Of a DNA stretch of 64,000 nucleotides, positions 22,800 through 35,143 are shown one piece after another. How positions within the stretch are numbered: the first letter of the stretch is position 1; every line of letters starts with the position of its first letter. A program made the translations under genes and the position numbers. The stretch is from Platanthera guangdongensis (lineage: Eukaryota; Streptophyta; Magnoliopsida; Asparagales; Orchidaceae), in the NCBI GenBank assembly GCA_039583875.1, contig CM077165.1:65460757-65524756 (forward strand), written 5' to 3'. The notes under the pieces were generated by a model. The model was not told the DNA's origin and ran no database searches. It saw nothing but the letters and a program-made list of their open reading frames with translations.

Positions 22800-24911
22800 T
22801 GTAACACCCCCTATCCGTCGCATAGCATATAGCAGTAGGTCCGTCCGGGGCCCGACGTCATATACCATAGACAGACCAGGTGGTTACTCAATGGAAACCA
22901 TCCAACCAATCATAACGTCCTACACAGGGCATTCTAGCGGAAGCAGTTTTAAGTTGCAAAATAAAAGAACCCAGCACCAAGCATGAATGTTTACTAATAC
23001 ACGAAATAGGAATGTATTACATACACAAGTACTGGCCTTAAGGCCTTACAATTGGTTTTCTCTAAATACATGTTTTCCATACCACGGCACGCAGGCCGGT
23101 CATACATGAACAAAATCAAGTAAACACTTCAATTAGGCCTTCAAGGGCAGGCTTCGCAATTTGGGCTTTAGCCCGCTATTGACTGCTTGTTCCAGCAGCA
23201 CCTGCAAGCAACAAACCACCGCACGGTGGCAAACAAAAGCAACGGTCTGTAATGCTGACCAAATTATAACGATCCCGCCCCCAATACGGGGCAGCGATGC
23301 TCCTTCCCTGCACTTATTAGCAAAACCAAGCAGTATATTAATTTACATTGCATCACAGGCGTTGGCTCGCATGGCCACACAACCCGTGCACTCAGGGCAC
23401 ATTCTGGTGAACCGGCCAATGTCACGTCAGTTTAAGCCATAGACATTCCGGACTCACCACCGCCACTTCGACGGCCAAACATATGAGCATTTTGTCTTCT
23501 TGGCATGGGTCACGTCAATTTAAGCCATAGACCGCCGAAGACCCTCATCTATGCCAACGGCTCTAACCGAACGACATAGAACGGGTAAGGTTCCACCTAG
23601 CCCGTGCTCACATCGCAACGACAATTTAAGTCATATGCGCGGGTCAAACTTCTCCCGAGTCCCGTTTCCATCACACTTCACATAACCCAATTATGTTCAA
23701 GTTGGCTCCCAGGCCACCAAGTTGGCAAGATCACGCATCCGCCCAGTTTTTCGGGGGCACCTTAGGGTTATTCCCCAAGGATCGTTGATGCAATCTACCA
23801 CGTAGAAAACCCGAAAAACAACCAATCGCACGGAGTCTTCTCCGGCATTAATGCAATGCAACATCACCGATCCAGACCAACATGTCTAGATAGGCTTCAT
23901 ACATCATGCCTATATTCATTCTCGAATACGGACTCTAAACAACGGAGACTTTACATATCTACCCGAATGAACACCTCCAACTCACCGCAAAATCGCGAGA
24001 GCGGGCTTCCTATGCAAAGAATGAGAGCTTCACATGGTTATGAAGAGAATCGTTACCCTAGCGTTCTTCCTTGGCACCATAGAAATGTAAGCGGATGAAA
24101 AGCACCGCACTCTCTTTGCCTTCGCAGATCCAAAGTCGGCTCACGAGTTGGAGCTCTAAAACTCCTCCAACGACTGGATCTAAGCTTCTTCTTCCTCCTT
24201 TGCTCTCCCCTCTCTCTAGGATTTAGACAGAGAACTCACAGCAGGAAAATAATGGTTTTGAAATCATCTCTCGGGTATAACCCTTTCGGTAATAACCACA
24301 GCCGTCGGATCCACAGAAAAGGGATGCACGGATAAGATCTAGGTCTGACCTGGACGAATGGGGTTAAACACCGCATGGTTCACCAATCCGGAGCAAGTCA
24401 CATCCGCAGCCAATAAATGGTGTCAGGATATTTAGTCAACTCCCGACAATCCCCTGTGCCGACATTCCGTGTTGACAGAGCTAATCACGCCACAAAGCCC
24501 TGCGCCCGACGATTGTCGAACCAAGATCGTCGACCGCTGCCAGAATCGTCGAACGGAGCTTCTCTGGACAAATCGTCGAACGCGCCAAAATCGTCGAACG
24601 CAGAAAATTTCCTGTTCGACGAACACGCGGCCCGATCGTCGACCGCATCATTTGACCAGATCGTCGTGCGCTGCTCGACGATCGTCGAACCCAGAATGCT
24701 GACCCGATCGTCGAACGCAGAAAGTTGACTGTTCGACGAACACGCGGCCCGATCGTCGACCGTAGATTTCTGCCTTAACATTTATCTAGTGCTTTGAACT
24801 ACCCCGACACGCCCTGGGATACGGCCGGGTCCCAGGCCGTGTACCCCTACCAAATTCCAAATTTGGTATAGATTCGTCACCCGTCACTCTTTTGAGTTTC
24901 AGGGCGTTACA
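22800..24911 (-). mobile_element. Gyp-A2 5' LTR
   Basis: Plus strand TGTAACACCCC at the left end and GGGCGTTACA at the right. In transcription order: LTR start, a decayed CCTGGGATAC hairpin (24810-24840), TCGACGATCGTCGA sites (24500-24770), then the region shared with Gyp-A1 and Gyp-G LTRs. No clear TATA box was seen. Confidence 0.9.
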
Positions 24912-24958
24912 ATAAGACCGGGAGCCTCTTTGGTAAGGGGCAGGTGTCTTACACTTCG

Positions 24959-26796
24959 TGCTCCTCGGGTGAATCGTGTACTTGGTATGATGCACCTCGT
25001 ACAATAATTCCACCCACAAAGTGCCCACATTTGGGACACACAAACGACCGTCTTTCCAAAGCAAACCATCCACAACCTCATATTTGGAATTTGACCCATA
25101 CAGAGCCTCTATCATGAGCCGCTTCATGCTGCTATCCACATCCAAAGCCTACCGGATCCGATCAGCCAGGTCATACTGAACTTATGTCCAGTTCAAAAAG
25201 TGCTTCAGCACTCGACTGCTTGTCTATGAAAGAGATCTCCAAATCCTCCAACTCCCGAACCAACCGCTTGTCATGGACCCACAACCAATGGGCTTGAGCT
25301 GGGGCCTGGCGACTCAACGCGTCCATAACCGCATTGCCTTTACCAGGCACGTAGTCGATCTTGAATGTATAGTCCCCCAAGAACTCCATCCATCTACGCT
25401 GCTGCATGTTTAGATCTTTCTGATCCAACAAATATTTCAGGCTCTTATGGTCGGTATAGATATCGACCATTACTGCATACAAGTAGTGCCTCCATAGCTT
25501 CAACATAAAAATCACGGCCGCTAACTCCAAGTCATAGACCGGATAATTCCTCTCGTGCACTTTCAACTGTCTCGAGCAATACGATATAACGCACCCATGC
25601 CGTGGTAGGACACAACCCAAACCACGACACAAAGCATCGCAGTAGATTTCAAAGCCTTCGGTCCAACTCGGCGAATTCAGCAAAGGCGCCGTAGTCAACC
25701 GACACTTAAACTCCTCAAAAGCTCGTGCGCCCTCCGGCATCCAAACAAACTTCTGCTCCTTTCTCGTCAAAGTAGTGAGAGGTAACGCTATCCGCGAGAA
25801 GTTCTCCACGAAGCGCCTGTAATAGCCGGCAAGCCCTAGAAAACTTCGGACCTCCGCTACCGTGGAGAGCACAGGCAACTCTTGTATCGTAACAATCTTC
25901 GCCGGATCCACCGCAATCCCTTCTCCACTCACTATATGACCGAGGAACGCCACTAAGGATGACCAAAATTCACATTTCTAGAACTTGGCGTACAATTGAT
26001 TCCTTCTAAGAATCTACAATACCAAGTGAAGATGCCTGAAGTGATCTTCCTCACTCTGTGAGTACACCAAAATGTTGTCGACGAAGACGATCACAAAATG
26101 GTCAACGTACTCCGTGAACGTCCTGTACATTAAATCCATGAACACTGACGGCGCATTCGTCAGCCCAAACGGCATGACCGTAAACTAGTAATGCCCGTAT
26201 CTCGTACTGAATGCTGTCTTAGGGATATCACTCTCCCTTATCCTCAGCTGATAGTAACCGGACTTGAGATCCAACTTCGAGTACAGCGTCGACCCGACTA
26301 ATTGATCAAATAGATCATCAATCCTCGGGATCGGGTACTTGTTTTTTTCATTAGCTTGTTCAACTCCCGATAATAAATATAGAGTCTCAAGCTCCCGTAC
26401 TTTTTCTTAACAAAGAGGACCGGTGCGCTCTAAGGCAATGAACTTGGACGCACATACCCTTGCTCCAACAACTCTTGCAGTTGAACTTTCAGCTCCGCCA
26501 TCTCCTTAGGCGCTAGCCGATACGGAGAGCTTGACACAGGTTTAGCACAGGGCACTAGCTCAATCGTGAAATCTATCTCCCGTTGAGGAGGGGCTCCAGG
26601 AAGATCACCAGGGAACACATCAGGGTAATCCGATACCACTGAAATACTATCCAATGTAGGCTTAGGCTTTGCAACCTCCACTAGCGTAAAGGTTCACGAC
26701 TTGTTCCCGACTTGACCCCTCTTACGATTTCGATCGATGTATGCTTGCTGCTCTGAGAGCCAGTCCATATCAAAGATCACGTCAAACTCCACTAGC
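24959..26796 (-). pseudogene. Gyp-A1 RT, RNase H and start of integrase, broken
   Basis: RT start at 26681-26430 (ISVVSDYPDVFPGDLPGAPP, LLEQGYVRPSS), RT core 26429-25960 with several stops and frameshifts, then 25953-25171 with [35 protein letters not shown] and RNase H blocks ([23 protein letters not shown]). The integrase zinc-binding part is at 25145-24959 (HHTKYTIHPRS), interrupted by LTR-E. Just left of 26796 lies the protease tail, cut by Cop-D. Confidence 0.85.
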
Positions 26797-26801
26797 AATA
26801 G
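26797..26801. repeat. TSD AATAG of Cop-D (left copy)
   Basis: AATAG is repeated at 50002-50006. Removing Cop-D rejoins Gyp-A1 protease sequence, by comparison with Gyp-A2 at about 21120-21145. Confidence 0.95.
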
Positions 26802-28408
26802 TGAAAGTGCAAGTTAGATCTGATATACTATAGAGGGGGGGTGAATATAGTATGGTGCTTGCAAAAAACTTTTTACAACTGTTTTTGTATTCCTAAGTGA
26901 ACAGGGAAGCAAATAATATAAAGTAAATCTAAACACAACAACTATCTAATCACAGAGCAATCTAGTCACAAAGCACAGCTAGAAACAAAAAGAAAGACAA
27001 GCAACAAGATGACAAAAGGAGCTATAGTGGTTCCCCAATCAACCTGGGTACATCCACTCTTTACCACCCTAGGTAGGAATCCACTGCAGGATGAGTTGAT
27101 CAGGTGTCCTGAGCACCAATGAGCTTTTGATAAGGTGCTTAAAAATCAAATCAGATTTTTTGATCAGGTGTCTTGCCACCACTGAGTTTTGATAAGGTCT
27201 CAGAAACCAATCACAAACTTTTGAAGGGAGTTTAAAAAACCCTTTACAGCAGAGAGAGAGAGGGATGAGATGATCTTCTCTGTCAATAGTCAGTGAGAAT
27301 ATAGTGGATGTTGTCAAAGTTCCCCCTGATATCTTGAGTTATTCAGGAAGTGAAGCTTTGCAGTAGGGTGATAGGCCTTCAAATGATTTGATCTCCAGCA
27401 ATAGATGATTTCAGCAGCAACTGAAATGTGTGTTGTCTGGAGTCTTGAGTGATGATGGCCTTTGAACACTTGAATCAAAAGAGATCTGAAGATTTCAGTT
27501 GGTTGATCTCCTTTTGTGATGTGTGTTCTTGTATGAATTTGAGACTGAGAATGTCTGCAACTCTCTTTCTTTCTCTTGTGTAATTGTTGTGTTGTAAGAG
27601 TTGTTGTTGTAGAGAATATGTGTCAGACTTCTTGTTCTTCTCTAGCAGGAATGAAAAAACTGATCTTGTATTCCTTTTGTCTGAATAGAAATGATCCACT
27701 GTCCAAGATAGCCGTTAGCCTGTCAATAAATGACTTCCTTAAATGTATTTGTGTTATGGAGGAAAGTCCAACAAAACATTCCTTAAAAATTCCTTGAAAC
27801 TTGCTCCAGATTAATTGTAAAATGGCTACAAGATCCTGAATTAAATGCTGACAGTAATTCCACAACTGTCTAAATTTGAATCTTGAAAAACGTTGAACTC
27901 TTCAGAGAAAACGTCGAACTGAGCTCCACTATCGTTGAACTAAGCTCAGGGATTGGTCTTGGACAGAAATAGAGATCGTCGATCTGAGCTCAACTTTCGT
28001 CGAACTGAGCTCAGAGATAGAGAATCAAACTGGAGTTAAGATCATCGATCTTAGCTCGAAGATCGTCGAATGGAGTTCGACGACTTGTTAAAGTTGAGCT
28101 CAGAGATCGTTGAATGGAGTTCGACGACTCGTCGAAGTTAGCTCAACGATCATCGAATGAAGTTCGACGATTCGTCGAAGTGAGCTCAACGATCGTCGAA
28201 TGGAGTTCGACGATTCATCGTACTGAGCTCGCCGAAATGACTTGGTCTCCAAAACTAAAATCTCTGGTCTTGAGGACAGCTTTCAAACCTAGGTACTAAC
28301 CCTTAGACTCAATTCTAATTGACCTTTAGATCTATACAATGAGGTCAAAACAGGTTTCCTAAGAGACAAAGTGATCCTTGCCCAAATCAGTAATAGGGTG
28401 TTCCAACA
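26802..28408 (-). mobile_element. Cop-D 3' LTR
   Basis: Left LTR on the plus-strand map. In element sense it begins at 28408 and carries the TCGACGATCGTCGAA-type array (about 28230-27890) in its first third. CTATAGTGGTTCCCC at 27022-27036 is the hallmark shared with Cop-F. Open frames inside it are not genes. Confidence 0.9.
27890..28232. repeat. Palindrome array in Cop-D U3
   Basis: Around a dozen sites of the form GAGTTCGACGATTCGTCGAA or CAACGATCGTCGAATGG, alternating with GAGCTC-containing linkers (TGAGCTCAA, itself palindromic). The same array is at about 49480-49825 in the 5' LTR. Confidence 0.9.
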
Positions 28409-28420
28409 ATCTCCCCCTAT
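28409..28420 (-). promoter_or_regulatory. Cop-D polypurine tract
   Basis: The minus strand reads ATAGGGGGAGAT immediately before the 3' LTR. Confidence 0.9.
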
Positions 28421-28555
28421 TTGGGTTAGGATTACTATTTACAGATATTGGAAAGTTAAAAACATACAAAGCAACAATATAACAACAAAACATTGCAGAA
28501 TCACAAACATAATCTCAGATAGATCAGAAATCAAAATAGCTGTCACCTTACAGAA

Positions 28556-30091
28556 TTACTCTTTTTCCTTGCTCTTTATAAGTATTATTTCTCTGTTTGG
28601 ATTAAGAGCTTCCTTTTTAGATCTTCTGTCATCAGCTGTACCTAGAGAAGTTTGTTGCTTAGGCCTGGGCACTACAACTTCAGGGTGCAGCTTCATGTAG
28701 CTTTCTGAATCAAAAAACTTGCTGGAAGAATATCTTTCAAGTTTCTTTTTCCTTTGATCTGATAAGGTGTTTATATTGGATGTATCTTTGCCTTGTTCTC
28801 TAGCTTTCTTAATCTGATCTAAGGCAACCAATTCCTTCATCCTGGCTGTCCATGAAGTTGGATTATTTTCAGGATCCTCAAAGGGAACTGGAGGCTCATA
28901 TCTGTTTGAGGGATTGTCTGCAGGAGCTCTGGAGGAGACTAAGTCTTTCAGCTTATAAGGAAATGGACCAGAGGTTGTATCAGATGGACCTTGTCCTTCC
29001 CTTGAGTATGGATGTTGCCTGGAATAGCCTATGGAATAAACTTGAAATTCTCTTTGGTTTCCTCTATAATTTCCTCTCTTTGACTGGTAGCCTCTAGATT
29101 GGCTTCCTCTGTATTGGGATCTACCTTGAGGTTGATAGGAGGATTGGCATCTGACAGAGGGTTGAGATGCAGAGCTACCACTTGCACCTACATCAGGTGA
29201 AGGAGGAGGAGGAGGAGGATGGAACTGAGAGGAACCTTTCTCATACTTTCTCTTTTTCTTCATAGCCTTCAGTTGATTTTTGGAGTATTGCATCCAATGT
29301 TCTGTGATAGGGCAGTTATGCAGTATGTAGTAAGGAATGTCATTGGTATCTTTGACTTTTGCTGGAGGAACTCTTTTCATTGCTTTGCTTCTGGCTTTTC
29401 TTTTTCTTGCAATAGTAGCAGAGGAGTCATCTGAATCAGTCCTATGCTGATCACTTTCTGAGCTTTGATCATCATATAGTGCATCAATCCTTTTGAGATA
29501 GTCTATCTGTTGTTGAGATTGAGAAGAAGTAACAGTAGTGACAACAATAGTAACAGCAACAGCAGTAAGAGAAGTAAAAATAACACTAGCAGAAGAGGTC
29601 ATGGCAGCAGCAGTAGATACAGCAGTAGCTGGGGAAGCAGATTCAGATATAACAGTTTTAGCTGTTTCAGATACAATACTTTCAGATACAACAGTTTCAG
29701 TAACAGAAATAACATCAGCAATAACAACAGGCTCAAAGTCAAATGCCTCTGTCATATGTATATCCTCAGATATTAAAACATCAGAATTAACAGCAATATC
29801 AACAATATCAGTACTTTCAACAGAAACTGAAGAAGCAGCAGCAGAAAGGGACTTTACAAAAGAATAAACTAAGCTGGTGTCACAGCTTGAAATAAGCACA
29901 ATGGCCTTAGAGAGATCTTCAGATGGCTAGACTACAGTATGCTCTGGAAGACAGCTGAAATAAATAGAATCAAAATCTGAAAATAGTGACCTGAGGTCCA
30001 TTGAGAAAACTGCAACTTGAGATGTTGAGGCTTGAGCTTGAACTGAAGATACAGCAGCAGCAGCAGGCAATCTTTCCACTTCGTGAGGCAT
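28556..30091 (-). CDS. Cop-D aORF2: unknown protein with RG-rich basic region
   Basis: The ATG at 30091 follows a stop and PPT-like motif. The frame runs to 28556 (about 510 codons) with one in-frame TAG near 29930; 447 codons after it are open. The N-terminal half is Ser/Thr/Val-rich and low complexity (about 60-150), then comes a basic stretch (RKRKARSKAMKR), a proline run, an RG/SRG-rich block (SQYRGSQSRGYQSKRGNYRG) and a charged C-terminus. I do not recognise a family. The RG-rich block suggests RNA binding. No signal peptide or membrane segment is evident, so an envelope role has no support from sequence. It lies in sense after pol, as accessory ORFs of some Sireviruses do. Confidence 0.55.
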
Positions 30092-30097
30092 CTCCCC

Positions 30098-30463
30098 CTA
30101 CCTAGATTCAGTCAGGACAGGATCAAGGCACCTAGATGAAGGGATTGCCTGAGGAGGAATGAGAGAGGAGAGCCTGCCAGACAGGTCTGCAACTGACTTG
30201 AGAAGTGGAGCCAAGGAGGTCTCCAACAAGAGTGATAGCCTGGGAGCTATCAGCTCATAGAGTCTGTCTGCTAAAGCTGGAAGATCTACATGCTCAAGAG
30301 GGACTTGAGCAGAGGTAGGGACTGAAGGTGGAGCAGCTGGAGATGTGGGTGCAGAGCTAGTGGATGGTGGAAATGAAGGTTGAGAGATGGGAATTGTGGA
30401 AATAGAAGATAATGGAATTGAAATAGAAGGTGTGAAGGATGGTTGTGCAATGAATCTTGCAGT
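30098..30463 (-). pseudogene. Cop-D aORF1, C-terminal part
   Basis: 121 codons open from the Gyp-C insertion site down to TAG at 30098-30100. Composition is Pro/Ser/Thr-rich followed by a possibly helical stretch (LADRLYELIAPRLSLLLETS). It continues the reading region at 41490-42434, separated by Gyp-C. No known domain is seen in this part. Confidence 0.55.
30459..30463. repeat. TSD GCAGT of Gyp-C (left copy)
   Basis: GCAGT is repeated exactly at 41485-41489, proving that Gyp-C inserted into aORF1 of Cop-D. Confidence 0.95.
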
Positions 30464-33262
30464 TGTAACGCCCCGGATTTCTAGTACGTACGCATGATGG
30501 GCGTTACGTTGGCTTTGCTTGTACTTTGAGCATGTTTTTCCCGCGGGCTTGCGAGTGGCTGTTTTGGTTGCCGAGTTGCACGATTCCCCAGCAAACCGTG
30601 TCCAAATAAGGGACTCGGTGAGGCCTCTTAGGGAATGCCTGCACGTTTTCGCTCCCGGGGAATGTTGCTCAAAATAAGTTGCTGGTTCAGAAACAAAAAA
30701 AAGGGTAAAAAGTGCTTAAGGCCAAAAATGGTCTAGGACGTCCCAGGAACATTTTCACAAAGGGGGAAAATGGTCGTTTTTGTGCTAGACACGCCCCATG
30801 TTCACGGCGTGACCCAGGCCGTGACCTGGGCGTGACCTCCTTGACTCGACGAGTTTTCGTGCGTCAGTTGAGCTCGACGAATGGGGTACACGCCCCCTGA
30901 CACGGGCGTGTCACGGGCCGTGTCCCGCTTCGTCGAGTGTCGAGTGTCGATCGTCGAGTATCGAGCGTCGAGTATCGAGTGTCGAGTCGTCGAGAGAGGG
31001 GACACGGCCTGTGACACGGGCGTGTCACAGGGCGTGTCAAGCTGGGTCGAGTGTCGACATTTTTTTGTCGACGAGGTGTCGAGACATGGGTTACACGCCC
31101 TAGGTCACGGCGTGGACCGACCCGTCACGGGCGTGTACCCCGGCCGTGTACCGTCTGATAAACATGGAATTGCCGCCTTTCGGCGCCGCTTATGGTACAC
31201 GCCCTGTGTCACGGGCGTGACACAGGGCGTGACCGGCCCGAAAATCGACTTTTTCCAATTTTTTTTGTGCCGTTCATTTCCTTGATCCTGCATCGAACGG
31301 TTCAGCTCGGTCTGGGGAAATAAGTCCGAAACAGAACTCTTCATTTTCATCTTCCTCCTCTTCATCTTCATCTTCATCTTCTTCTTCCTTCTCCTCAAAG
31401 AGAAAGCAAAAGAGCAAGGGAGCAAGCAAGGCAAGGGAAAAAAAGCAGCCCGTCGCGGCATCGCCTCGGTTCAGGCAAGCGGTGTCCTCCACCCTTGCCA
31501 ATCTTCGTACTTGATTCAATTCTCTATTTTTCTAGCTTGAGATCTTGTGTTGAATTCTTCCTTATTACCTTAGGGTTGCTCTTTCAATTCCCCTATACTA
31601 AATTGTTCTTCTTGAATTGCTCTTTCATTTTCTTAGCCTTAGTTTCTTGTGTTCTGAAATTCCCTATGCTGCAATTACCTAGGGTGTTCTTCTTGATTCA
31701 AATGATGCTGAATTAGTGTAATTGTGATCAACCACTTGTTGGTTAATTTGACACATATAGCAAGTTCCTTATGCTAAATGACCTTGCTCATGTCCTATGC
31801 TAAGTTACCTATGTTAATTCCATATGACATTAGTTCAGTCCCTATGTTAAATTCCCTATACTAATTTAAATTAGCTCATTCCCTATGCTAATTCCCTATG
31901 CTAATTTCCCTATGCTAGATCAATTCATGTAGCTAAAATGTCATATGCATGATTTAGCACTTTCCCTATGCTATTGTCACATTCATGTAACCTATCAAGA
32001 GAGGTGATTTTTAAATCCTATCATGTAGTTCTATTTTGATACAAAACATGTGATTTATGTATTTCTCACACTCTACGTTGGCAATTGGGAGTCATGTGTG
32101 AGGACGATGAAAGGCAACGTGTTACCTTGGGTTATGGGGTGTTTTTTTGCGAGGCGAAATTCGTGAAGCATGGCGGGAGCGTGTGTGTGAGGATTTTGCA
32201 AGGGGTGGTATGGTTTCAGCCTTGGCCACCGGGTTTTGTTTTTGTGGTTAGAGAGACCACTTTGGCCCCGATTTGGGCTGGTTTTGTTTGGGTGCGTTCC
32301 ACTTAGGGCCGCCACCGATAAGACCCTTGTGAAATTGAACTTAACCGCTGCTTATGCTTCACTTGTCTAGTAGGTTCTTGTTCTATGAATGATGGAATAG
32401 GCATGTGTTTTGCCCTTTGTTTTCTGCGGTTGAGCAGGACTTGAAGAACTAGCACGCACTGGTGCGGTTGATCCTTTGGCATGACATTGTTTTTCTACAT
32501 GTACGCACTTGTTTTGTGCACTCTTTTGACTTAAGCATTGCTATGGGGTCGGTAAGCCCCTTCTTGATCCATTATGAAATTTGTACTCTCTTTTGTATAG
32601 TTTGGTTGATTGCTGAGGTATTCTTTCTTGAATGCCTCAGTGCAGGTGTAGCCGGTTGGTTGAGCGGCTAGTTGGTTGGAGGCGTTTCTTGGAAGCTAAC
32701 CGAGCATTCAAAGCGAGGTAGTTCTTCTTTTGTTGTACAGACATATATATGCCCCATTGGGTTCGTGTCAGCTTGTTGGCGCCCATTTGGTGGATTTTCT
32801 TTATGTAAATATGAACTACTGCTAATGTAACTCCTTTGGATGAAATGTACTTGCTTTTGGGATGGTTTTCTGGTAGGTGCATTAGGTATTTTGAAGCTAA
32901 ACCAAAACTATTATTGTATCTCATGCATACATGACTTGATAAATTCAGACTTATTTTCAAATAACGTAAACAAAGAGGAATTTCTTATAATGATATCACT
33001 ATAGGCTGCATATAGGAGCTCATTATAACTAAACAAAGTATTTCCGCCGCGCACAACTACAGTTTTACTATGTAAGGCCGAGGGATACGGCCATTGAATC
33101 CAAACGTTTTCCTGCATATAACTGTTGAATTTCAACTTGTAAAGTAAGAGTCAAAGTGTTGCCTGAACGTGTGCAGTTATCCCCTGCACGACGTGGCATC
33201 ATAACCCGTAGTTCCTCTTGCTCTGATACGAGGTACTCGTTGAGGAAATGCGGGTTGTGACA
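30464..33262 (+). mobile_element. Gyp-C 5' LTR
   Basis: Starts TGTAACGCCCCGG and ends GCGGGTTGTGACA. It has a palindrome and hairpin array at 30784-31232, then a TC/GA-rich leader-like stretch (31340-31450), then AT-rich sequence with repeated TTCCCTATGCTAA-like words (about 31770-31975), and an end region shared with Gyp-B. Open frames in it are not genes. Confidence 0.95.
30784..31232. repeat. Palindrome and hairpin array in Gyp-C U3
   Basis: Contains CACGGGCGTG-type sites; a hairpin with arms CCTGTGACAC (31008-31017) and GTGTCACAGG (31022-31031); a hairpin with 11-bp arms CCCTGTGTCAC (31202-31212) and GTGACACAGGG (31217-31227); and a GTCGAGTGTCGA / TCGTCGAGTATCGAG block (30930-30990). The 3' LTR copy is at about 39003-39453. 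Confidence 0.9.
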
Positions 33263-33264
33263 GT

Positions 33265-33276
33265 TGGTATCAGAGC
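33265..33276 (+). promoter_or_regulatory. Gyp-C primer binding site (iMet tRNA)
   Basis: TGGTATCAGAGC two bases after the 5' LTR, the 12-nt complement of the initiator Met tRNA 3' end. Confidence 0.95.
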
Positions 33277-33928
33277 CAGGTTTGCTTGACATTTGGTCGG
33301 GCAAACTTTCCTTTTTTTTGTACGTGTAAGCATCATTTCATACACACACCGAGGTGTCCATCAGTATGTCTTGGCCGAAGCACGTACACTACACTCATGG
33401 CATGAACAGAAGTATACGGGGCATATTATGTAGTATGGGATGCATAATATGTGGTTGTATATGGATCCACCATAGGGGCAACATGTGGGGTTATGTAGTA
33501 TGGGATGCATAACCTCACCACATGGATGCGACTAGCACGTTTTCTTTTCTTCGTTGCATGCAATGCTATGTAGTATGGGATGCATAGCATTGTGATGCGT
33601 ACGACGCTCATGGCATGCATTAAGGCCTTTTCTAGAAGCATAGCACAGCACGCATAACATAACATTGCATGAGCAACAACGTGCCAAGCTAAGACTTACA
33701 TGATGACACCTGTACACGCATAGGTTTTGGGTCAAATCAAGTCATGCATCCAACGGTAGGCACAATTAGTGGGATGACGGTGAGTCATCCTTAGGTTAGG
33801 CATACCATCATTCTCAAACTCCCAAAGCAAGTTAGCAGTGATGTGTTCATATTTTATAATGTATGGTCTGTACATAGCCGTTGTGTTTTGTTGGGTTTGA
33901 GATTGACAAGAGTGAACGTGTTTCTAGG

Positions 33929-35143
33929 ATGTCGAAGCGTCCAGTGACAAGACAAACTCCCCAATCCGAGGGTGAATCTTCGGGAGCGCAGAATAATGCG
34001 CTGCTAGATAGTCTTCGCCAAAGTAATGAGGCTTTGACGAGGCAGGTGCAGGAGGTGCAGTCCCAGCTTCAAGCTATGTCATCCGCTATGTCTGGCTTGC
34101 ACCAAGAGGACAAGAGATGGTTAGAGGCCCACTAGTTCGACTCCTTCAGTGGCAGTGACACCCCCAGTTTGTGGTTCCTCCTGCGATGACGTTTATCTCG
34201 CAGTTTTCAACGACTTGGACCACCGACGTATGACGGCAAAGCAGACTTCGTAATCTTGGATGACTGGGTGATCACGTTAGAAGAAATGTTTGTGTATGCT
34301 GGTGTGACTGAGGACCAAAAGGTGATGCTTGCTGCCTATCAACTTAAGGGATTGGCGAAAGGTTGGTGGTTACGAGAAAAGGAAGGCCTAGGGGCGGGCT
34401 GCTCGTGGGAAGTGTTCAAAGAAATGGTACGACGCAAGTTCCTACCGGCAGTGGAAAGGGACCGCCTGATGAATGACTTTTTATACTTGAAGCAGAGGAA
34501 ACTCACAGTGTGAGTGAGTATGAAATTGAGTTTAGCAAGCTCAGTCGGTTTTGCCCGAGCTTGTGATGACGGAAGCTGATCGAGTCAAGCGGTTTTTGGG
34601 CGGACTCCGCAGCGACGTACAGCAGTTTGCAAGTGCTTATGGAGCGACGAGTTACACTGCTGTGGTTGAGGCTGCGTTGAAGGTGGAAGCGATCGAAACT
34701 GCAAAAAAAAGAGGACAACTGATGAGGAAGGATAAGAGGAAGCTGGTGGGAGGGAAAAGCTCCCAAGACGCAGATGTAAGGAAGAGAAACAAGGAGACAT
34801 GTAGCTTCTGTTGCGAGCTGGTCACCCTTGAGACATGTTTCAAGCGGTTGGGGATGCAAAAGAAGGAGCAGGTGCACGCCATTCAGGGTGCGCCAACCAG
34901 AGACTTGGAGTGTGCATTTGTGGGAGAAGAGGTCATGATGTGAGCCGCTGCTGGGCCAAAGACAAGGTATGCTTCCAGTGTGGCAGACCAGGACATCTCG
35001 CGCAAGGTGCCCACAGGTTCAAGCTGTGTTGCAACCCGCACCACTCCAGGCTTTGCCTCCGCCTCCGCGCTTGGACAAAGGCAAAGGGAAGTTGAATGTG
35101 GTCTCTGCAGAGGAAGCGCATACATCACCGCAGGTTATCTCAG
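33929..35143 (+). pseudogene. Gyp-C gag, multiple frameshifts
   Basis: The start ATG at 33929 gives MSKRPVTRQ. A coiled-coil-like stretch (SNEALTRQVQEVQSQLQAM) follows, then capsid segments at 34200-34510 (PTYDGKAD, KGLAKGWWLREKEG) and 34550-34720. There are two zinc knuckle regions near 34910-35010: GRRGHDVSRCW, and CFQCGRPGHLA with its last Cys lost in a frameshift. A stop lies near 34133, with frame changes near 34510, 34800 and 35000. The last codons before the candidate intron read SPQVISG. Confidence 0.85.

Larger units (their letters stand above)
8853..24911 (-). mobile_element. Gyp-A2: Ty3/gypsy (Tekay-like) element with both LTRs
   Basis: Minus-strand element with LTRs at 8853-10965 (2113 bp, 3' LTR) and 22800-24911 (2112 bp, 5' LTR). 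TSDs are ATAAA (8848-8852) and ATAAG (24912-24916), one mismatch. Order from the 5' end: PBS, gag, candidate intron, protease, RT, RNase H, integrase with a chromodomain-like tail, PPT. A 6.9-kb composite (11568-18508) interrupts the integrase. By eye the LTRs differ at about 24 positions in their first 420 bp, mostly substitutions, so the insertion is fairly old. Confidence 0.9.
1366..24953. mobile_element. LTR-E: long solo LTR, itself holding nested insertions
   Basis: The element begins TGTAACATCC at 1366, ends TGTCTTACA at 24953 and is flanked by the TSD CTTCG. Without the hAT (3711-6545) and Gyp-A2 (8853-24911) insertions and their extra TSD copies, about 4.7 kb remains (1366-3710, 6554-8852, 24917-24953). 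That remainder has no PBS, polypurine tract, protein domain or internal direct LTR repeat. I therefore read it as a solo LTR left by LTR-LTR recombination. The strand of the lost element is unknown. The TGTAAC...TTACA ends suit a Tekay-like element. Confidence 0.75.

Noticed and set aside
30712..31519. Frames in the Gyp-C LTR, including a Lys/Glu-rich one
   Set aside because: They lie in the LTR palindrome array and a TC-rich tract; the same frames recur in the 3' LTR at 38856-39739 with shifted frames.
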